Positions 60,323 to 64,000 of a stretch of DNA of 64,000 nt are shown in pieces. Source of the DNA: Cyanobacterium sp. uoEpiScrs1. Its GTDB lineage: Bacteria; Cyanobacteriota; Cyanobacteriia; Cyanobacteriales; Microcystaceae. The notes beneath the pieces were generated by a model. That model saw nothing but the letters and a program-made list of their open reading frames with translations. It was not told where the DNA came from and searched no databases. Numbering within the stretch: position 1 is the stretch's first letter; each line of letters opens with the position of its first letter. The position numbers and the translations under genes are program-made. The stretch lies in contig NZ_OX373462.1 of the NCBI RefSeq assembly GCF_947331815.1, positions 1,661,376 through 1,725,375 on the forward strand, given 5' to 3'.

Positions 60323-61135
60323 CTAACCTGTTACTTGTTGGACTAAAGCAATCACATCACTACGGCTTAGTTTTCTTTTGCCTAAAGCCATTACTTCTAA
60401 AGTTCCATAGGCTAATGCCAACGGGATTTTACAGAAATCTAAAGCTGGGCCTGGAGGCAAGGACTTAGTGTAATAGTCAGCTAATGTAAGGTTATAACGA
60501 GCATATTGATGAATATCTTGTTCCAACCATCCTTGGGGCAGAAAATTAACTCCACGTTGCAAATCTTCGCGGTGATTACGAATAATATTAACTGCTTGTA
60601 ACCCTCTACCAAATCCAATAGCATAGGTTCGATTAGTTTGAGTCCCATCATACCAAGTCCACAAGTCAGATAAAAGCAACCCTACTGCTCCAGCTACACT
60701 AAAAGTATATTGATCTAAGTTAGCTTTCGTATGGATTGTCCAATTATTTTCAGCCCAATAGGCCATACGATCAGCCATTGCTGCTGTAGCATCCCAAATA
60801 CGAGGAGCAATAGAGTTAGGAGCTAATAAAGCCCATTCCCCTACCCGTAAGCTGACATCAGGCAAAATAGCATTGTGGGAGATTAATCCGGCTGAAAAAT
60901 CCTCAATCTTAGTGTTTTCTGTTCCTGACTGTAAATTGAGACTCATGCGGCGTAATAGTTTAGCCTTCGTAAAATTATCAAGTTGAGGATGATCTTCTAC
61001 TTCATCAATAGCCCGCATACATAAATAAGCAGAGGAGACGGCCTCCTGTAATCTATCTGGGAGACGACTAATAGGGATGTAAAATGTTCTACTGGTTTCT
61101 TTGAGAGTTTTTAGGGCATTATTTCGTAAAGTCAT
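60323..61135 (-). CDS. squalene/phytoene synthase family protein
   Basis: The 270-residue protein belongs to the head-to-head prenyl synthases. It has the substrate region SRTFYIPISRLPDRLQEAVS, the first acidic motif as AIDEVEDHP, the TFSVAGAVGLLLSDLW stretch near residue 150, and the second acidic motif as NIIRNHREDLQRGVNFLP. It is shorter than typical CrtB and differs from it at the first acidic motif. It also differs from the squalene synthase type. So phytoene, squalene or another C30/C40 product is possible. It depends on isoprenoid supply from the ispF pathway. Intact and alone. Confidence 0.82.
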   Translation of the reverse strand: MTLRNNALKTLKETSRTFYIPISRLPDRLQEAVSSAYLCMRAIDEVEDHPQLDNFTKAKLLRRMSLNLQSGTENTKIEDFSAGLISHNAILPDVSLRVGEWALLAPNSIAPRIWDATAAMADRMAYWAENNWTIHTKANLDQYTFSVAGAVGLLLSDLWTWYDGTQTNRTYAIGFGRGLQAVNIIRNHREDLQRGVNFLPQGWLEQDIHQYARYNLTLADYYTKSLPPGPALDFCKIPLALAYGTLEVMALGKRKLSRSDVIALVQQVTG

Positions 61136-62097
61136 TTATTCAACTCCTCACATCGATTTAGGCAATGGCATAGACTTACTTATTTGAGAGATCTAACTAA
61201 ACTATTATGAAGTTCCTAACTAAAGGAAAATTTACTATCTATACATGTCGGATATTTTAAAGACGGTCTCTATTGTATTATGCCTAAGTAAAATTTGCCT
61301 TAATACAGATGTTTGTTTTGAATAAATTGCATCTGATTTGAGTAGACAATGGCTCTTCATTCTAAATCAAACAAAAAGTCAATGAGCCCTAAAGATTTAG
61401 TCGTCACTCACGGCACAAATAAATCTTATCTAAGATGAGACGAACTATTAAGGGGTTCTCGATATTAAAACTATTCTCCGACTTAATCAAAATATAATTG
61501 TGGTTTCTATAGAAATATATCTCCTGAATTGGTGCAGTTGAGCAGAGTGTCATCGTTGATTTTTATTTAGAATTGCAATAACAGGACTAACGATAATTAC
61601 AGTTCAAATAATATTTCGGTTAAACTCTTGCCAATTTGTTCTTCTAATTACCTCAGCTATTATTATTATAATTAGTCTGATTAGTTATTAATTTGTGCTG
61701 CTCAAAGAGCCATACCCCACAGATAATTCTACCTAAGATGGTCAAGTCAATTATCGGGTCCTATTAATTTTTATTCCTTTGATGAAGCAGTAACTAGCAT
61801 TAATCCTTGAAGGTCACCTATTGTTAGTTTGTGAGTTTGCACAAAATTCCATGACTGTACTAAAAAATAAAAATCTACCTCATAGATATATTCATCATTT
61901 TTTTCTAGTCACACGTAAAAGTTTTCCCGTTAAGGTAACAGATAGAAATTGAACCATCCTAATCACTACTTTTAACATGACATCGTTAACGCTTTCTTTC
62001 ATCAATATCCAACTTGAGCCTTGCTAAGTTATCCTGATCTGATGTGTTTACATCGTAAATGATCTTTCATATTAGAAACTAGAAATTGTTATCTATC
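61136..62097. other. spacer containing a decayed membrane protein gene
   Basis: The pseudogene at 61566-62042 is listed separately. Upstream, about 61350-61560, a frame starting MALHSKSNKKSMSPKDLVVT stops after about 29 codons and may be part of the same or another lost gene. Confidence 0.45.
61566..62042 (+). pseudogene. decayed gene, probably a membrane protein
   Basis: A single frame of 158 codons has five internal stops and no frameshift. It reads FRIAITGLTIITVQIIFRLN, then a hydrophobic stretch, KEPYPTDNST-stop-DGQVNYRVLLIFIPL, and VTRKSFPVKVTDRN. Two hydrophobic helices are seen in the first half. I do not recognise the family. It converges on glyQ. Confidence 0.5.
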
Positions 62098-62970
62098 CTA
62101 TTTAGCTAGAGGAAATCCTAATTCCTTTCTTTGTTGTAAGTATAATTTGGCAACTTCTCTAGCTAAATAGCGAATGCGTCCAATATAACGAGTTCTTTCA
62201 GTTACTGAGATAACTCCCCGTGAGTCCAATAGATTAAAGCTATGGGAGCATTTAAGAATATAATCTAAACTCGGTGACACTAAACTTCGTTCAAGGAGTT
62301 GTTTTGCTTCCTGTTCGTATAGTTCAAATAATTTGAATAATAATTCCGGATCGGAGGCTTCAAAATTGTATGTACACTGCTCTACTTCACTTTTGAGAAA
62401 AATATCACCATAACTTATCTGATCGTTCCATTTAATTTTGATGATGGCTTCTACATCTTGAAGATACATGGCTAACCGTTCTAACCCATAGGTAATTTCG
62501 ATAGAGACAGGACGACAATCAATCCCTCCACATTGTTGAAAATAGGTAAACTGGGTAATTTCCATACCGTCCAACCAAACTTCCCAACCCACGCCCCAGG
62601 CTCCTAGAGTAGGAGACTCCCAATTATCCTCGACAAAACGAATATCATGATCTTCAGGATAAATTCCTAACTTTCTGAGGGAATCAAGATAAATTTCTTG
62701 AATATTGTCGGGTGATGGTTTAATAATTACTTGATATTGAAAATAGTGCTGAAAACGATTAGGATTTTCTCCATAGCGTCCATCTGTAGGTCGACGACAA
62801 GGTTCTACATAGGCTACTGCCCAAGGTTCTGGTCCTATTGTCCGTAAGAAAGTATAAGGACTCATAGTTCCTGCTCCTTTCTCTGTGTCGTAGGGTTGAG
62901 TTATCAAGCATCCGTAATCGCCCCAAAACTCGTGTAATTTAGTAATGATTTTTTGAAAGTTAATCGACAC
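62098..62970 (-). CDS. glyQ: glycyl-tRNA synthetase alpha subunit
   Basis: GlyQ is the catalytic alpha subunit of the bacterial alpha2-beta2 glycyl-tRNA synthetase; its partner GlyS is encoded at 5.8-7.9 kb. The 290-residue protein has the family signatures [40 protein letters not shown], and [20 protein letters not shown], then CGGIDC. Length normal. The two subunit genes are about 54 kb apart, which is usual for cyanobacteria, where they are not in one operon. Intact. Confidence 0.97.
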   Translation of the reverse strand: MSINFQKIITKLHEFWGDYGCLITQPYDTEKGAGTMSPYTFLRTIGPEPWAVAYVEPCRRPTDGRYGENPNRFQHYFQYQVIIKPSPDNIQEIYLDSLRKLGIYPEDHDIRFVEDNWESPTLGAWGVGWEVWLDGMEITQFTYFQQCGGIDCRPVSIEITYGLERLAMYLQDVEAIIKIKWNDQISYGDIFLKSEVEQCTYNFEASDPELLFKLFELYEQEAKQLLERSLVSPSLDYILKCSHSFNLLDSRGVISVTERTRYIGRIRYLAREVAKLYLQQRKELGFPLAK

Positions 62971-63747
62971 CTAAATATCCTCGCGCCCCAAAGTAAATTT
63001 CAATAAATCGCCCAATGTCTATTCTGACATCCTAACCATTACATTTTCAAGAGCGCTCTTGAGTTATGTTAATTACTATTCGTAATAGTAAAGTACTGAA
63101 GCAAGTATGATAAACCCAAAATGGGTAATGTTTCTTCCTTTTTTGTGGGGTGGGATGTGAGGCGACTTAATTAGCATCTATTGAACCTGTTCAAGTTAAT
63201 TGTCAGTTACCTTGATAGGTTATTTATCCAACGTACTAATAAGTTACTTAAAAACTTTAATCAGTGGATATATTGCTGATTTTAATCTTTTGGTAAAAAT
63301 TTCCAGCTGATGTAATTGTTCATACATTTATCTCAATTAAATTGAAGATAAAAAATATATAAATATGAAACAAACTAATGTAAGAAAGTAAATCAATAAA
63401 TATTAAATATTATAAGGAACCATTTCCATAATTGGCTTCGAATTTAACGACAGTCTTGTTGCTTATCATTATCATATCATATTAAGAACTTGTCATAAAC
63501 AACATATTAATAAAATGGATTAAACTGATTGTTATTAGTCTCAAGATAATAACCAATATAAAATCACAGTTTAATGTTTTAAAATTAATTGATTTAAAGT
63601 ATTATATATAACTTGCTATAATTAGTAATATTTATTAAAATAAAAGCCTTTTATAAAAATCAAATTGTTGATAGTATTTAGCAATCAATACTTAGGAAAG
63701 TTGACTTATGGTGTTATTGGGAATAGGATATATTTTGATATAAAAAT
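62971..63747. other. AT-rich spacer
   Basis: No supportable gene or RNA seen between glyQ and the partial gene at the edge. Confidence 0.5.
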
Positions 63748-64000
63748 TTAAGGTTCTAATTCTTGATTAGCTATTACTAAGCGAGAGGTTAACAGCCTAT
63801 CCATCCATGCTTCTAAATAAACTCTATTCTCTTTTTTTTGCTCAACTTTAGTTGTATTTAAGGAATGGGGTGCTAACTCTTTTATAGCAGCTGTCATTAC
63901 ACAAAACATAGATTTTTGAAAAGTATTACAAATTTTTACTAATAAGTCATCTTCTTGACGAACACTTTTTTGGTAAAATTGATAGAGGTAGTTTGGCAAG
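63748..64000 (-). CDS. unidentified protein, C-terminal part (runs off the window)
   Basis: The minus-strand frame is open to the right edge; the first in-window codon that could start is a TTG at 63999, so the true N-terminus probably lies outside. The 83 visible residues are mainly helical with charged stretches (SVRQEDDLLVKICNTFQKSM, then TTKVEQKKENRVYLEAWMDR) and no membrane helix. No family recognised. Composition is like that of real genes here rather than AT noise. Confidence 0.5.
   Translation of the reverse strand, partial: LPNYLYQFYQKSVRQEDDLLVKICNTFQKSMFCVMTAAIKELAPHSLNTTKVEQKKENRVYLEAWMDRLLTSRLVIANQELEP

Overview
The window reads as a piece of a strongly reduced, AT-rich cyanobacterial genome. 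Family-level markers are cyanobacterial: Ycf54 next to pdxJ, a biliverdin reductase close to the Synechocystis BvdR type, a plant-type [2Fe-2S] ferredoxin, a DUF3143 protein, a small PCP_red-domain protein and a RodZ-like DUF4115 protein. My sum of the coding regions I accept is about 40 kb of 64 kb, roughly 62 percent. The rest is AT-rich spacer with recognisable gene remnants that carry several in-frame stops. This points to an endosymbiont-like cyanobacterium. Candidates are the Crocosphaera/Cyanothece-related spheroid bodies of rhopalodiacean diatoms or, less likely because of the low coding density, UCYN-A. The assignment is inference; no rRNA or nif gene is present to test it.

Layout. 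Positions 1-16.7 kb hold scattered housekeeping genes separated by long spacers: trpD, ispF, asnS, msrB, glyS, a HAD hydrolase, a RibD-C reductase, a COG3146 acyltransferase-like protein, a HIT protein, sufA and a TPR protein. A decayed gene (16.1-16.7 kb) and tRNA-Leu(CAA) follow. Positions 17.1-41.5 kb form a cell-envelope glycan island. It has a minus-strand block (GT2 polyprenyl-phosphate sugar synthase, FAD oxidoreductase, membrane protein, C-methyltransferase), a plus-strand operon of four genes (GT-C-like protein, two paralogous PTPS-related membrane proteins with a methyltransferase between them), and a second minus-strand block (two GT-C-like proteins, FkbM methyltransferase, two-domain GT4/GT2). 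The outer end of that block is decaying. Positions 41.5-64 kb are gene-poor: DUF3143, bvdR, petF, a helicase-like protein, the PCP_red protein, a comB pseudogene, ackA, RodZ-like, ycf54, pdxJ, an orphan ABC ATPase, ruvB, a squalene/phytoene-synthase-family gene, glyQ, and an unknown gene running off the end.

Two themes stand out. First, many intergenic regions contain long, perfect inverted repeats (11-38 bp arms) with unrelated sequences. Several sit just after genes and look like intrinsic terminators; others stand alone in gene deserts and may mark the ends of erased genes. Second, the envelope island is mostly intact although genes around it are lost. The GT2 enzyme can be expected to load a sugar on a polyprenyl phosphate, and the integral membrane GT-C-like proteins are plausible users of that donor. 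Pigment-linked genes (ycf54, bvdR, PCP_red) also survive as intact frames, which is informative if this lineage is non-photosynthetic.
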